A stretch of 64,000 nt of DNA from Metabacillus litoralis (GTDB taxonomy: Bacteria; Bacillota; Bacilli; Bacillales; Bacillaceae). Location of the stretch: positions 62,001 through 126,000 of the forward strand of contig NZ_VOQF01000006.1 in NCBI RefSeq assembly GCF_007994985.1. Direction: 5' to 3'. The translations under genes were made by a program, and so were the position numbers. This document shows, piece by piece, positions 27,332 through 37,407 of the stretch. Position 1 is the first letter of the stretch, and each line of letters begins with the position of its first letter. Below the pieces are notes generated by a model. That model did no database searches. It worked only from the letters and a program-made list of their open reading frames with translations, and was not told the DNA's origin.

Positions 27332-28615
27332 CTAACTTAACTTAACGGCACTAGTTTGTAGTGTTGATAATACAGTTTGTCTTTCATTCCAAGTCATAGG
27401 TGATAGTTCTGTTTTCACTTCTACCATGTCAATTGCTCCATCTACTGGACAGACAATTGAACATAAGTTACACCCAACACAATCGTCCTCTCTCACCTTT
27501 AATACTGATTTACCAATTGGATCTTTTAATAAATCAATACATTGATGAGAAGTATCTTCACATGCAATATGACATTTATTACAGTTAATACATGTATCAT
27601 TATTAATTCTAGCAACAACTTTATAATTTAAATCTAGATTTCCCCAATCAGAATACTTTTGTACTGACTTTCCAACAAGATCCATTACTGAATGTATCCC
27701 TTTATCATCAAGATAGTTCGAAAGTCCATCAATCATATCTTCAACAATTCGGAAACCATGATGCATCGCGGCAGTACAAACTTGAACACCTGTAGCACCC
27801 ATTAATAGGAATTCAACAGTATCTTGCCAGTTTGAAATTCCACCAATTCCTGAAATCGGTACATTAATAGTTGAATTCCTCGCACATTCTGCCACCATAT
27901 TTAAAGCAATCGGTTTAACTGCCGGTCCACAGTAACCACCATGAGCTCCTTTCCCTCCAACATGTGGGATCGTATTCCAGGTATCAATATCTACTCCTGC
28001 TAAACTATTAATTGTATTAATCATACTAATAGCATCTGCACCACCATTAACGGCAGCTTCAGCAGTTACTGTGATATCCGTAATATTTGGGGTTAGTTTT
28101 ACAATAACAGGTGTTTTTGCAACCTCTTTTGCCCAATAGGTTTGCTTTTTAACTAACTCTGGAACCTGACCAGAAGCTGCGCCCATTCCACGTTCTGCCA
28201 TACCATGCGGACAGCCAAAGTTAAGCTCTAGACCATCAACACCTACATCCTCAACCCTTTTGACAATCTCATGCCATTTCTCTTGCTTTGGTTCCACCAT
28301 CAATGAAGCAATAATCGTGTGATTTGGAAATCTCTTTTTCGTTTCATAGATTTCCCTTAAATTCACTTCAAGTGGTCGATCTGTTATAAGTTCAATATTG
28401 TTAAAACCAGCAACTCTTTGCCCATTAAAGCTAACAGCAGCAAAACGAGAAGAAGTATTAATGATTGGATCACCCAATGTTTTCCAAACAGCCCCACCCC
28501 ATCCTGCTTCAAAAGCACGTTGTACTTGATATCCTGAATTTGTTGGAGGAGCAGACGCTAACCAAAACGGGTTAGGTGATTTGATACCTGCAAGTTCAAT
28601 TTGTAAATCAGCCAA
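27332..28615 (-). CDS. preA: Dihydropyrimidine dehydrogenase subunit PreA
   Basis: A 427-residue FMN and iron-sulfur subunit of NAD-dependent dihydropyrimidine dehydrogenase, which reduces uracil and thymine. The N-terminal dihydroorotate-dehydrogenase-like barrel shows NPFWLASAPPT, NFGCPHGM and SGIGGISNW. The C-terminus has two 4Fe-4S motifs, CINCNKCHIAC and CVGCNLCSIVCP. I choose TTG 28615 because AGGGGGG lies 6-7 bases before it; the earlier ATG at 28645 lacks a site. It lies 44 bases after preT. E. coli PreA is 411 residues. Confidence 0.93.
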   Translation of the reverse strand: MADLQIELAGIKSPNPFWLASAPPTNSGYQVQRAFEAGWGGAVWKTLGDPIINTSSRFAAVSFNGQRVAGFNNIELITDRPLEVNLREIYETKKRFPNHTIIASLMVEPKQEKWHEIVKRVEDVGVDGLELNFGCPHGMAERGMGAASGQVPELVKKQTYWAKEVAKTPVIVKLTPNITDITVTAEAAVNGGADAISMINTINSLAGVDIDTWNTIPHVGGKGAHGGYCGPAVKPIALNMVAECARNSTINVPISGIGGISNWQDTVEFLLMGATGVQVCTAAMHHGFRIVEDMIDGLSNYLDDKGIHSVMDLVGKSVQKYSDWGNLDLNYKVVARINNDTCINCNKCHIACEDTSHQCIDLLKDPIGKSVLKVREDDCVGCNLCSIVCPVDGAIDMVEVKTELSPMTWNERQTVLSTLQTSAVKLS

Positions 28616-28659
28616 ATAAAGCCCCCCTAAAGTACTCGTTGTCATTGATTTCTGGAAAT

Positions 28660-30027
28660 TTACGCTATTCCAATTGATTGTTTTCCTAACTTTTCATGTA
28701 GCTCATAAGCTGTTAATTTACCCTGTTGTGCAGCAGAAACGACCATTGCTTCTCCCTGACCTTGACCAAAAATTGCATCACCACAGGCAAAAACCTTTTG
28801 ATTAGATGTTTGATGGGAGTTTCCTGTTAACTGTACAACTCCATCTTTATGTTTTACCTGAAATTGTTCCAACAACTCCAAGTGTCTGGACTGCCCTATA
28901 GCGCGAATAACTGCATCCACCTCTATAACAAATTCTGATCCTTCAATTGGTAGTGGTTTCCTTCTTCCATCAACACTTTCCTTTGAAAGCTCCATCTTTA
29001 TACACTGAAGTCCAATTACTTTACCTGTATCATCTGAAATGATTTTCTTTGGTGCTGTTAACCATCTAAATTCAACACCATCTTGTTTGGCAAACTCATA
29101 CTCAAAATCATAGGCAGTCATTTCCTCTAATGTTCTACGATAGATGATTTTGACATGTTTAGCTCCTAATCGAACTGAACATGTTGCTGCGTCAATTGCA
29201 GTATTGCCTGCTCCTATTACTGCAACTTTCTTACCGATAAAATTTTGAGGGATAGCTTTCTTTTTGGTTTCTTTAACAAAATCTATTGCATCGTATACTC
29301 CAGTTACATCTTCACCTTCAATTCCTATTTTCGGTACGTTTGCCATACCGATTGCTAAAATCACTGAGTCATAGTTATTCAATAGTTCTTCAACTGAAAC
29401 ATCCACACCTACTCGTGTATTTGTTTTTATTTCGACATTCAACTTTCTCACTTGATCACTTTCCCAATAGGAAACGGTTTGTGGAAGTCGAAAAGAGACA
29501 ATTCCATACGTATTTAAACCTCCCGCTTTTTCTTCAGCTTCAAATATAGTAACTTGATAGCCCAATACAGCTAATTCTCTAGCAGCTGAAAGACCAGCAG
29601 GACCACTCCCAACAATTGCAACAGTTTTCCCATTTTTCTCACCCGGTTTAAAGAAAACTTTTTCATTATGAATAGCCCAATCTGTGGCATATCTTTGTAA
29701 ATTTCCAATCATGATAGGTGCTGTTGAGTGATTTAACACACATGCCCCTTCACATAACTCCTCAGTTGGACATACACGTGCACAGCTTGCTCCAACAGGA
29801 TTTGATGTCATAATTGTTTTAGCAGAGCCCATTAAATTACCAGTAGATATCTTCTTAATAAAAGACGGAATATCAATACCAGTAGGACAGGCTGTAATAC
29901 AAGGTGCATCATAGCAATATAAACATCGATGTGCTTCTTCATATGCCTCTCTTTTTGATAAGCCGTGTTCCACCTCTTCAAAATTACTTGCCAGGTCTAT
30001 AAATGAAATTTTGCTTTTTGTGTTCAC
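28660..30027 (-). CDS. preT: Dihydropyrimidine dehydrogenase subunit PreT
   Basis: A 455-residue flavoprotein partner of PreA that passes electrons from NAD(P)H. The N-terminal Fer4-type domain has the cysteine sets CLYCYDAPCITACP and CARVCPTEELCEGAC. An FAD-binding GSGPAGLSAA (near residue 138) and an NAD(P)-binding VIGAGNTAIDAAT (near 272) follow, as in the small subunit of glutamate synthase. The GTG start follows AGGGGG at 8 bases. It is first in the operon preT-preA-hydA and probably carries the cluster promoter upstream. Confidence 0.92.
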   Translation of the reverse strand: MNTKSKISFIDLASNFEEVEHGLSKREAYEEAHRCLYCYDAPCITACPTGIDIPSFIKKISTGNLMGSAKTIMTSNPVGASCARVCPTEELCEGACVLNHSTAPIMIGNLQRYATDWAIHNEKVFFKPGEKNGKTVAIVGSGPAGLSAARELAVLGYQVTIFEAEEKAGGLNTYGIVSFRLPQTVSYWESDQVRKLNVEIKTNTRVGVDVSVEELLNNYDSVILAIGMANVPKIGIEGEDVTGVYDAIDFVKETKKKAIPQNFIGKKVAVIGAGNTAIDAATCSVRLGAKHVKIIYRRTLEEMTAYDFEYEFAKQDGVEFRWLTAPKKIISDDTGKVIGLQCIKMELSKESVDGRRKPLPIEGSEFVIEVDAVIRAIGQSRHLELLEQFQVKHKDGVVQLTGNSHQTSNQKVFACGDAIFGQGQGEAMVVSAAQQGKLTAYELHEKLGKQSIGIA

Positions 30028-30442
30028 CTTCTAACCCCCTGTTCAAAAATTCCTTCGCAAGTGTCAACTAACTAAACGAACAATCTTTTTTCTTTTATAA
30101 TGGTCTTCTCACATTCCACTCCCTATCAAATGGTCGAATAAGATAAGAAACAGCTTTGACAGTCTTGCTGTGCATTCAAGATCGTTTTCTATAAAATAAT
30201 TTTACTCTTAGTCTCATAAACTGACATCATACATAATGTTAAACGCTCAGATAGGTTTCTTTTGCATTTTGTAAGATTTCCTACATGGATACATCTAAAT
30301 TTTTGATAATAACTGAAATCACGTCAGATTTTCTTACGCATTCCTGGTCACATACATACTGATTTTTTATAATGGAGAGACATTGCTAAATCATGAACAG
30401 AATTCAAGGTTTCCTCCTTACATTTCAGATTTTATTAAAACG
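30028..30442. other. Upstream region of the pyrimidine operon
   Basis: This 415-base A/T-rich stretch between divided minus-strand units must hold the preT promoter. I see no gene, no strong dyad and no second match to the PucR-box pattern. Confidence 0.4.
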
Positions 30443-30476
30443 CAAAAAAAGACTATCGATATTAATCGATAGTCCT
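30443..30476 (-). terminator. Terminator of ppc
   Basis: GACTATCGAT (30451-30460) and ATCGATAGTC (30465-30474) form a near-perfect stem read into TTTTTTT on the minus strand, after the ppc stop. Confidence 0.92.
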
Positions 30477-30489
30477 TAAACATATTAAA

Positions 30490-33252
30490 TCAACCAGTAT
30501 TACGTAACCCTGCAGCAATACCGCTAATGGTTAATAATACTTCTGTTAATAATTCATCATTAGGTTCTTCTTGTTCACGAAGCTCTTTAATCAGTTCAAC
30601 TTGTAAGAAGTTTAACGGATCCACATAAGGATTACGTCTGTGAACAGATTCTTTAATATTTGGTGTATGATCTAATAGTTCCTCATCACCTGAAATTTGG
30701 AGTAGAATTGTTTTCGTTTTATTATATTCTTCAACAATATTGCCAAAAATACGCTCTGCAATTGCTTTATCTTTAACAAGTGACGTATACTCAGTTGCTG
30801 TTGTAATGTCTGCTTTCATTAACGCCATTTGTAAGTTATCAATTGTCGAACGGAAAAATGTCCATTCACTATACATGCGTTGTAATAATTTTAAGTTCTC
30901 TTCACCTTTTGATGCAAAGCTTTCTAAACCTGTTCCTGCCGCATACCAAGCTGGTAAAAGCTGACGACTTTGAGTCCATGCAAATACCCATGGAATTGCT
31001 CGCAGATCTTCAAAGCGATTTCGGTTTTTACGTTTCATTGGACGTGAACCAATATTTAATTCAGCTAATTCATTTAGTGGAGTCGCTTCTGTAAAGTATG
31101 TTAAAAAGTCAGGATCATTAAATACTAATGATTGATACTTTTTAAGAGAAACATTTGAAATCTCTTCCATCGCATCTTCCCAAGCTTGTTCACGTAAATG
31201 TTTTTGCTCAGATCCCTCTGATAAATTAACAGATGCTTCTAGCAATGTAGATGTTGCTTGTTCTAAACTACGATATGCAATATCCTCACTTAAATAACGT
31301 GAAGATAACACTTCACCCTGCTCTGTGATTTTCACTCCATCACCTAATGTTTCAGCTGGCTGTGAAAGAATGCTGCGATTTAACGGACCGCCTCCACGTC
31401 CTAATGATCCACCACGACCATGGAAGAACTTTAAGCCGATATTATGACGTTTTGCCATATCATGAATTTCTAATTGTGCTTTATATAGCTTCCAGTTAGC
31501 AGTAATTGTTCCACCATCTTTACTACCATCTGAATAACCAAGCATAATTTCTTGTGAATCACCATGCATTGTCAAATGATTTCGGTAAACATCCATTGTA
31601 AATAATGTTTCCATAATTTTTGGACCTGCAATCAAATCATCAACTGTTTCAAGAAGAGGAGCTACATTTAAATCACTCTCTACACTACCATCAACATGTA
31701 ATCTGTAAATTCCAGCTTCTTTAGCAAGTACCAATACCTCAAGTAAATCACTTGCAGATTGTGTCATACTAATAAGATATACAAGAATTGAGTTCTTGCC
31801 AAAAGTATCATGCGCTTTTTTAATCATCGTGAATACTTTAATCATTTCTTGTGTTTCTTTCGAATAATCTTCATTTAACAGAAGAACTGGACGTGGATCT
31901 TTTAAAACATTTTCTAAGGTTTTTAGTTTTTCTTCCTCTGAAAGTGTTGAATAATCATCTGCAACTTTAACTTTTCTTAAAATTTCCGTTATAGCAGCTT
32001 CATGCTCACCACTATGATTACGAATATCTAATGTAGCTAAATGGAATCCAAATAATTGAACTTGACGTATTAATTTTTTCAGCATTTTCAACTCACGTTG
32101 TGCTGGTTGATGCTTATTCACACTTCTTTGAATTAGATAAAGATCTTCTAATAGCTCATCAGATGATTTATATCCTAATTCAGATTTACCTACTTCTTCT
32201 AGGCGCACTAAAACGACAGCAAGTTTACGACGGTAAACTTCCGTTTCTACTGGCCATTGTTTTCCGCTTTGTAAATATACTTGCTCTTCTTCTTCCACAT
32301 TAGCAAATAACTCTTCACTAACTTCTACACGTGTAATTGAGTGACTAAAGCGCTTCATTAATTCAGTTAAAGATTCTGTATACTTCTTAACTGCTAATTC
32401 TCTGTGACTTTCTAACGTTTCCCATGAAACTTCTGGAGTTACATTAGGGTTGCCATCTCGGTCCCCGCCAATCCATGATCCAAATCTAAGGAAGTTAGGA
32501 ACATTCCATTTATGATCAGGAAATTGTTCTCCTAAACCTTCTTCTAAATCTTGGTGGATATCTGGTAACACATCAAAAAATGTTTGGTCAAAATAATATA
32601 AACCATTGCGTACTTCATCCATTACAGTTGGCTTACGATGACGTAATTCATCTGTTTGCCAAAGAATTGTTACTTCATTAAGTAAGCTATCTTCTAACTT
32701 TTTGCGTTCTTTCTTTGTTAAAATTGGATTATCTAGACTTTTTAAGATCAAACCAATACGCTTTTGAATATCAATAACAGAGCGTTTTGTTGCTTCTGTT
32801 GGATGTGCAGTAATAATTAGTTCTAATGATAACGTATTCAGTACATTTTGAATTGTAGCCTCATCAATTTCATTTTCCTTTAATGATAAAAGTGCACTCT
32901 CAATTGAAGCAGATTGTACAACATGATCATCTTGAAGCTGATATTCACGACGTCTGCGAATTCGATGATTAGATTCTGCAGCATTAATTAAATGGAAATA
33001 GATTGAAAATGCTCGAATAACTTGTTTTCTCATTGGTGGATCTAAATTTACTATCTCATTTTTCATTTCATCATATATTTTTTTATCAAAGTTATTTCGA
33101 AGATCTTTCGCCATCATTCTTAGTTTTTCTACTTTTTCAAGTAGCTCGGTACCACCATGATGTACAATGATCTCACCTAATATATGTCCTAGTGCTTTTA
33201 CATCCTTACGTAGCGGTAAACTACTATCATTTGTTTCGACTCTTGATGTCAT
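30490..33252 (-). CDS. ppc: Phosphoenolpyruvate carboxylase
   Basis: A 920-residue PEP carboxylase that forms oxaloacetate from PEP and bicarbonate to refill the TCA cycle. The catalytic histidine is His150 in ITAHPTEATKRS. The second signature FHGRGGSLGRGGGP starts at residue 610, GSWIGGDRDGNPNV is near 258, and the C-terminal GIAAGLRNTG, whose end is needed for activity, is intact. Length matches Bacillus enzymes. AGAGGAAGGTG precedes the ATG. It is monocistronic with its own terminator. Confidence 0.97.
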   Translation of the reverse strand: MTSRVETNDSSLPLRKDVKALGHILGEIIVHHGGTELLEKVEKLRMMAKDLRNNFDKKIYDEMKNEIVNLDPPMRKQVIRAFSIYFHLINAAESNHRIRRRREYQLQDDHVVQSASIESALLSLKENEIDEATIQNVLNTLSLELIITAHPTEATKRSVIDIQKRIGLILKSLDNPILTKKERKKLEDSLLNEVTILWQTDELRHRKPTVMDEVRNGLYYFDQTFFDVLPDIHQDLEEGLGEQFPDHKWNVPNFLRFGSWIGGDRDGNPNVTPEVSWETLESHRELAVKKYTESLTELMKRFSHSITRVEVSEELFANVEEEEQVYLQSGKQWPVETEVYRRKLAVVLVRLEEVGKSELGYKSSDELLEDLYLIQRSVNKHQPAQRELKMLKKLIRQVQLFGFHLATLDIRNHSGEHEAAITEILRKVKVADDYSTLSEEEKLKTLENVLKDPRPVLLLNEDYSKETQEMIKVFTMIKKAHDTFGKNSILVYLISMTQSASDLLEVLVLAKEAGIYRLHVDGSVESDLNVAPLLETVDDLIAGPKIMETLFTMDVYRNHLTMHGDSQEIMLGYSDGSKDGGTITANWKLYKAQLEIHDMAKRHNIGLKFFHGRGGSLGRGGGPLNRSILSQPAETLGDGVKITEQGEVLSSRYLSEDIAYRSLEQATSTLLEASVNLSEGSEQKHLREQAWEDAMEEISNVSLKKYQSLVFNDPDFLTYFTEATPLNELAELNIGSRPMKRKNRNRFEDLRAIPWVFAWTQSRQLLPAWYAAGTGLESFASKGEENLKLLQRMYSEWTFFRSTIDNLQMALMKADITTATEYTSLVKDKAIAERIFGNIVEEYNKTKTILLQISGDEELLDHTPNIKESVHRRNPYVDPLNFLQVELIKELREQEEPNDELLTEVLLTISGIAAGLRNTG

Positions 33253-33464
33253 CGTGTCACCTTCCTCTAAATATTTGTTAGTCTATGAAATTTTAAGATA
33301 ATTCTATCATATCATCTTTTGAAAAAAATTTCATCCTTAAATCTATAAATCTATACTAAAATAAGATCATTCGAAGAATTCCCATCTAATAAATGCATTA
33401 ATTAGATCAAAGTATACTAAATTACCATTTTATACCTTAAAAAACAGCTATATTATGACAATTC

Positions 33465-34223
33465 TTAGTAGGTATGCGTTTTTTCTTGTTGATGTTGAAC
33501 TAAGAATTCTTCATACATATCTTTAAAGCAATTAGGTCGATATAAGTTTGCGGCATGACCTGCGTATTTTATTTCTCTATAAATTACATGTGGAATGTCC
33601 TTGTTTAATTCTTTTAAGGATGATTTATATAAATAGTCATGTTCCCCCATAACCCATAAAATAGGAACCTCCAATTTTCGAAGATCACTACGCAGATCAT
33701 ATTCCAGTCTATGTTCAATCGCCCTTAGTAATATCGATTCTTCTAACTCAAGTCCATACTTATAATAAATTTTCTGTGAAAGTGTTGAATAATGATCAAA
33801 CACATTCCCTTTTGGGTAGATCGCATTTGTATATTTCTTTAACCATGTTGAATAATCTTCATCAAGATTATCCCAATAGTGCATGAACACCTCAAATAAT
33901 CGTGAGGGAAAATTGTAGTGTCCACCAATAAAGCATAAACTACTCACTTTATATTTCCATTTTGTTGCAAAAATTGTACCAGGATAACAGCCAAAGCTAA
34001 GTGCACAAAGATGAGCTTCGTCAATTCCTTTATTTTCATAAAGCTCTTCTAATTGTTGTACTAATTTATCTAATGAAAAATCAACCTGTTGTCCTCTATC
34101 ATCTCCATGTCCTAGTAAATTATAAGAATATGTATTATATTTACCTTTAAAATAATTCATTTGTTTATTGAACGCTCGTTGATTCCCTGTTAAACCATGA
34201 ATAAATATAATATTTTCTTTCAT
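33465..34223 (-). CDS. Alpha/beta hydrolase
   Basis: A 252-residue serine hydrolase. An oxyanion-hole segment FIHGLTGNQ lies near the start. The nucleophile elbow is CALSFGCYPG (Ser near residue 92), a variant in which alanine replaces the first glycine of GxSxG. The acid lies in WVMGEHDYLY and the catalytic histidine in YAGHAANL. The inner start at 34223 has GGAGGAG just before it. There is no signal peptide, so it acts in the cytoplasm. Substrate unknown; thioesterase or esterase activity is plausible. It is a single gene after a GGGTCAGACCC-type terminator from the kinase gene. Confidence 0.8.
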   Translation of the reverse strand: MKENIIFIHGLTGNQRAFNKQMNYFKGKYNTYSYNLLGHGDDRGQQVDFSLDKLVQQLEELYENKGIDEAHLCALSFGCYPGTIFATKWKYKVSSLCFIGGHYNFPSRLFEVFMHYWDNLDEDYSTWLKKYTNAIYPKGNVFDHYSTLSQKIYYKYGLELEESILLRAIEHRLEYDLRSDLRKLEVPILWVMGEHDYLYKSSLKELNKDIPHVIYREIKYAGHAANLYRPNCFKDMYEEFLVQHQQEKTHTY

Positions 34224-34328
34224 TACTCCTCCATAGAAAGAATTGTGATAAATTAACATTCAATACAATTTTAGAGAAAAATTGTAAAGGGATTATATGT
34301 AACTCGTTAAGTTTATGTAATTAAAGGT

Positions 34329-34366
34329 AATAAAAGGGGTCAGACCCCTGTCTGACCCCTTTTATT
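34329..34366. terminator. Terminator with GGGTCAGACCCC palindrome
   Basis: TAAAAGGGGTCAGAC (34331-34345) pairs with GTCTGACCCCTTTTA (34350-34364) with a 4-base loop. It lies just after the histidine-kinase stop and is symmetric enough to work on both strands. Related sequence blocks recur at 5214 and 57350. Confidence 0.88.
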
Positions 34367-34371
34367 AAAAT

Positions 34372-36570
34372 TTATTCTTCTATTTTATTCAGCAAAATTG
34401 TTACTTTATATAAGTCCCCATCCACATCAATATTAAGTTGACCTTCATGGAGATCTATGATTGACTTAGCTATCGCTAGACCCAATCCTGATCCTTCCGT
34501 TTGGCGTGACTTATCTCCTCTTTTAAACCTTTCAAATAATTCCTCAACATCATCGTTCAGTTCATATTTAGATATATTTTTAAAGGTAATACATACTTGG
34601 TTATTCTCTTCCTTCACTTGAATATAAGCTCTTGTATGCTCTAGTGAATATTTAAGAATATTGCCAATTAAATTATCAAAAACTCTCCAAAGCTTTTGAC
34701 CATCTACATATGAGAAAACAGAGCTTTCTGGATTCATTACTCTAAATTGAATAGTCGACTCCTGAATACTTTCGTTATACTCTGCTAAAGCCTGTTGAAG
34801 CAGTTGAACAACATCAACTTTCGCCTTAGATAGTTCAATGTTTCCACTAGCCATTTTTGATGCCTCAAATAAATCATCAATTAAACTCTTAAGTCTTTTA
34901 GATTTACGGTCAATAATTTCAATATATGTTTTCCGTTCATCTTCTTCTATATTAGGATTCTTTAATAGCTCAGAATAAGTGATGATTGATGTTAATGGAG
35001 TACGTAAGTCATGACTAACATTCGTGATTAATTCTGTTTTTAATCGCTCACTTTTCACTTGTTCCTTTTGTGATCTTTTTACACCATGTTTCATACTATT
35101 TATATCTTCTGCAAGCTTTGCCAACACAGATTTACCAGTTATTTTTAAATCCGGTTCAAAGTGACCATTTGCTAAAGCATTTGTATTACTTGTTATCTCA
35201 TTAAAATATGCAGTGCGTTTCACAATTAGTAAGAAAATCGGTAAACCTAAAACGATAAAAACAGGTATATAAACAAGTAAAATTTCAGGTTCATAAAGTA
35301 CAAGGCCAAATCCTGCTCCAAACACAAAAACAATTGCTAATAAGGTAAAGACTTGCCAACCTACAGTTTTATTTAAAAATGCCACTTGAACCATTTTAAT
35401 TAACTTACTTGTAAGTGTATTTTCTAGCTTCTCTTTATGAGAAAAGACATTTATTACTCTAGGATATAAATAGATTCCTTGAACAAGAGATAAACCTAGG
35501 AATAGCGACAACCACCCTAGCTCAATGACAAACCATACAAAATCATAATAGATGTAATCTAGAGAGTCCAAAAATAAGATCCACCAAAAAAATGTTGTAC
35601 AACCGAAAAAGAAAAATGCTACATCTATAGGTAGTTTATCAGCGATTCCTTTTATTCGATTTGATTGAATTCGACTAATAACATTTAATTTTCTCCCAAT
35701 AAAGAAGCTAATAAATAGAGCAATAATTGCAGCAATTACTTTCCCCCAGAAAAGCTTCTGCTGGGTTTTAAATTCTTGGTAATTCGCTAAAACAAAGTTA
35801 TTATTTCCAGAATTCTTAACAACTGCAATTGTACCCTCATACAGATCATCTGAATTTTCGTCACCTACATGAAGGTATTCCTCGTCAGGATAAAGTACCC
35901 TATTATTCAACGACAAATAAGTGTTTTGTTTTGAAGGGTATTCTATCACATGGTGTGTTGTTTCTTCATTAATATATTTTTCAATACTTCTATCATCTTT
36001 AATTGGTAAATTAGTGTAAACATCACCTGATGAGGTATTTTTTAAATAATAGAAAAAGGCTTCCTTGTATGATTGATATTCTCCTCGATAGCTCTCAAGA
36101 CCATCAAAGTGTTCATCAATTGCTTGCTCTTTTTCTTTTATAATTTTTTCTTTAACATACTCATCACTTTCGAAATTCTTCGTAATGTCCGCGATTTTTT
36201 CATCTTTTTCTTTACGATATAATTCTGCAACATTTTCAGATTGAGCTTCTTCGATTTTAGATACATATTGACCCTCAATATTCATTATTTGATCAGTTAA
36301 ATTACCATAATGAAATCGATGTTCTGCTATTTCTTCATTTGATACTGTAATTAATTTTTTTACTTCTTCCTTAGATTGATATGCAATTTCAAATGAATTC
36401 ACATACATTAGTAATTCATCAATAGTTTGTTCAAACTGTGATGTTTTAAAATAACTTTGCTTCTCAAAATCGTAGTTATTATTTATAACGGAAAGAACAC
36501 CACTTATTCCATATGTAAATAAAACTAGCCATACAATTAATAAAGACCTATTTTTCCATTTTGTATCCAA
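34372..36570 (-). CDS. Sensor histidine kinase
   Basis: A 732-residue membrane kinase. One segment (about residues 9-30) is followed by a large extracytoplasmic region (31-270) with a charged coiled coil. A multi-pass block of about five segments (272-450) follows, then a HAMP-like linker, the dimerisation box NVSHDLRTPLTS (phospho-His520), and the ATPase domain with DNLIGNILKYS and GSGLGLAIAKSI. It belongs to the VanS/BaeS-like group. It starts at TTG and overlaps the response regulator by 23 bases, so the two are coupled. The signal is unknown; the multi-pass core suggests membrane or envelope sensing. Confidence 0.9.
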   Translation of the reverse strand: MDTKWKNRSLLIVWLVLFTYGISGVLSVINNNYDFEKQSYFKTSQFEQTIDELLMYVNSFEIAYQSKEEVKKLITVSNEEIAEHRFHYGNLTDQIMNIEGQYVSKIEEAQSENVAELYRKEKDEKIADITKNFESDEYVKEKIIKEKEQAIDEHFDGLESYRGEYQSYKEAFFYYLKNTSSGDVYTNLPIKDDRSIEKYINEETTHHVIEYPSKQNTYLSLNNRVLYPDEEYLHVGDENSDDLYEGTIAVVKNSGNNNFVLANYQEFKTQQKLFWGKVIAAIIALFISFFIGRKLNVISRIQSNRIKGIADKLPIDVAFFFFGCTTFFWWILFLDSLDYIYYDFVWFVIELGWLSLFLGLSLVQGIYLYPRVINVFSHKEKLENTLTSKLIKMVQVAFLNKTVGWQVFTLLAIVFVFGAGFGLVLYEPEILLVYIPVFIVLGLPIFLLIVKRTAYFNEITSNTNALANGHFEPDLKITGKSVLAKLAEDINSMKHGVKRSQKEQVKSERLKTELITNVSHDLRTPLTSIITYSELLKNPNIEEDERKTYIEIIDRKSKRLKSLIDDLFEASKMASGNIELSKAKVDVVQLLQQALAEYNESIQESTIQFRVMNPESSVFSYVDGQKLWRVFDNLIGNILKYSLEHTRAYIQVKEENNQVCITFKNISKYELNDDVEELFERFKRGDKSRQTEGSGLGLAIAKSIIDLHEGQLNIDVDGDLYKVTILLNKIEE

Positions 36571-37240
36571 TTCCCCATACCACCTTCAAATATCTTGGAT
36601 TTTTAGGGTCAATTTCTATTTTTTCACGTATTTTACGAATATGCACGGCAACGGTATTCTCAGCGTTATAACAAGGTTCTTTCCATACTCTTTCATAAAT
36701 TTCAGAGATAGAAAATACATGACCAGCATTAACCATTAACAATTCAACAATTTTAAATTCAATTGGAGTTAACTTCACAGGTTCGCCACCAACAGCAACT
36801 TCTTTTGCAGCCTGATCGATTGTTAGTCCATTAAGATCAATTGATTTATTTCTTCCTTCAAAAGGACCTAATGTTACATATCTTCTAAGCTGTGATTTCA
36901 CCCTAGCAATAAGCTCTAAAGGATTAAATGGCTTTGTTATGTAATCATCTGCTCCAACCTGTAATCCTAAAATTTTATCTGTATCTTCACTTTTAGCACT
37001 CAGAATAATAATAGGGATGTTTTTTTGTTCTCTTATTTTAAATGTTGTTGAAATACCATCCATTCTAGGCATCATAATATCTAATAAAATCAAATGAATT
37101 TCCTGTTCGTTCAGACGTTCAATCGCCTCAACACCATCTTGAGCCGTGATAACTGTCATACCTTCATTTTTCAAATATATCTCAATCGCTTCGCGAATTT
37201 CTTTATCATCATCTACTACTAAAACGGTGTAATTATTCAT
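36548..37240 (-). CDS. OmpR/VanR-family response regulator
   Basis: A 230-residue two-domain regulator. The receiver domain has the acid pair Asp10/Asp11, phospho-acceptor Asp54 (LLDIMMP) and the KPF motif with conserved Lys near 104. The C-terminal winged helix (about 130-230) includes LTPIEFKIVELLM, ENTVAVHIRKIREKI and KVVWGIGYKM. The start at 37240 follows AAAGGAGGATG at 8 bases; an upstream in-frame ATG lacks a site. It is cotranscribed with the overlapping kinase. Targets are unknown. Confidence 0.93.
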   Translation of the reverse strand: MNNYTVLVVDDDKEIREAIEIYLKNEGMTVITAQDGVEAIERLNEQEIHLILLDIMMPRMDGISTTFKIREQKNIPIIILSAKSEDTDKILGLQVGADDYITKPFNPLELIARVKSQLRRYVTLGPFEGRNKSIDLNGLTIDQAAKEVAVGGEPVKLTPIEFKIVELLMVNAGHVFSISEIYERVWKEPCYNAENTVAVHIRKIREKIEIDPKNPRYLKVVWGIGYKMEK

Positions 37241-37407
37241 CTTTTCATCCTCCTTTCCAAAGTATACCATGAGTTATATTTGTTGAGATTTTTCTTAGTA
37301 TAAACAAGAGTTCTTAACAGAAGGGTAGTGAAATTTTGAAGAAATTCTTAAGATCAGACTTTCTTTTATTTGAGTGTTGTTTAGCATGGTGTTTAAGTCA
37401 AAAAGAT

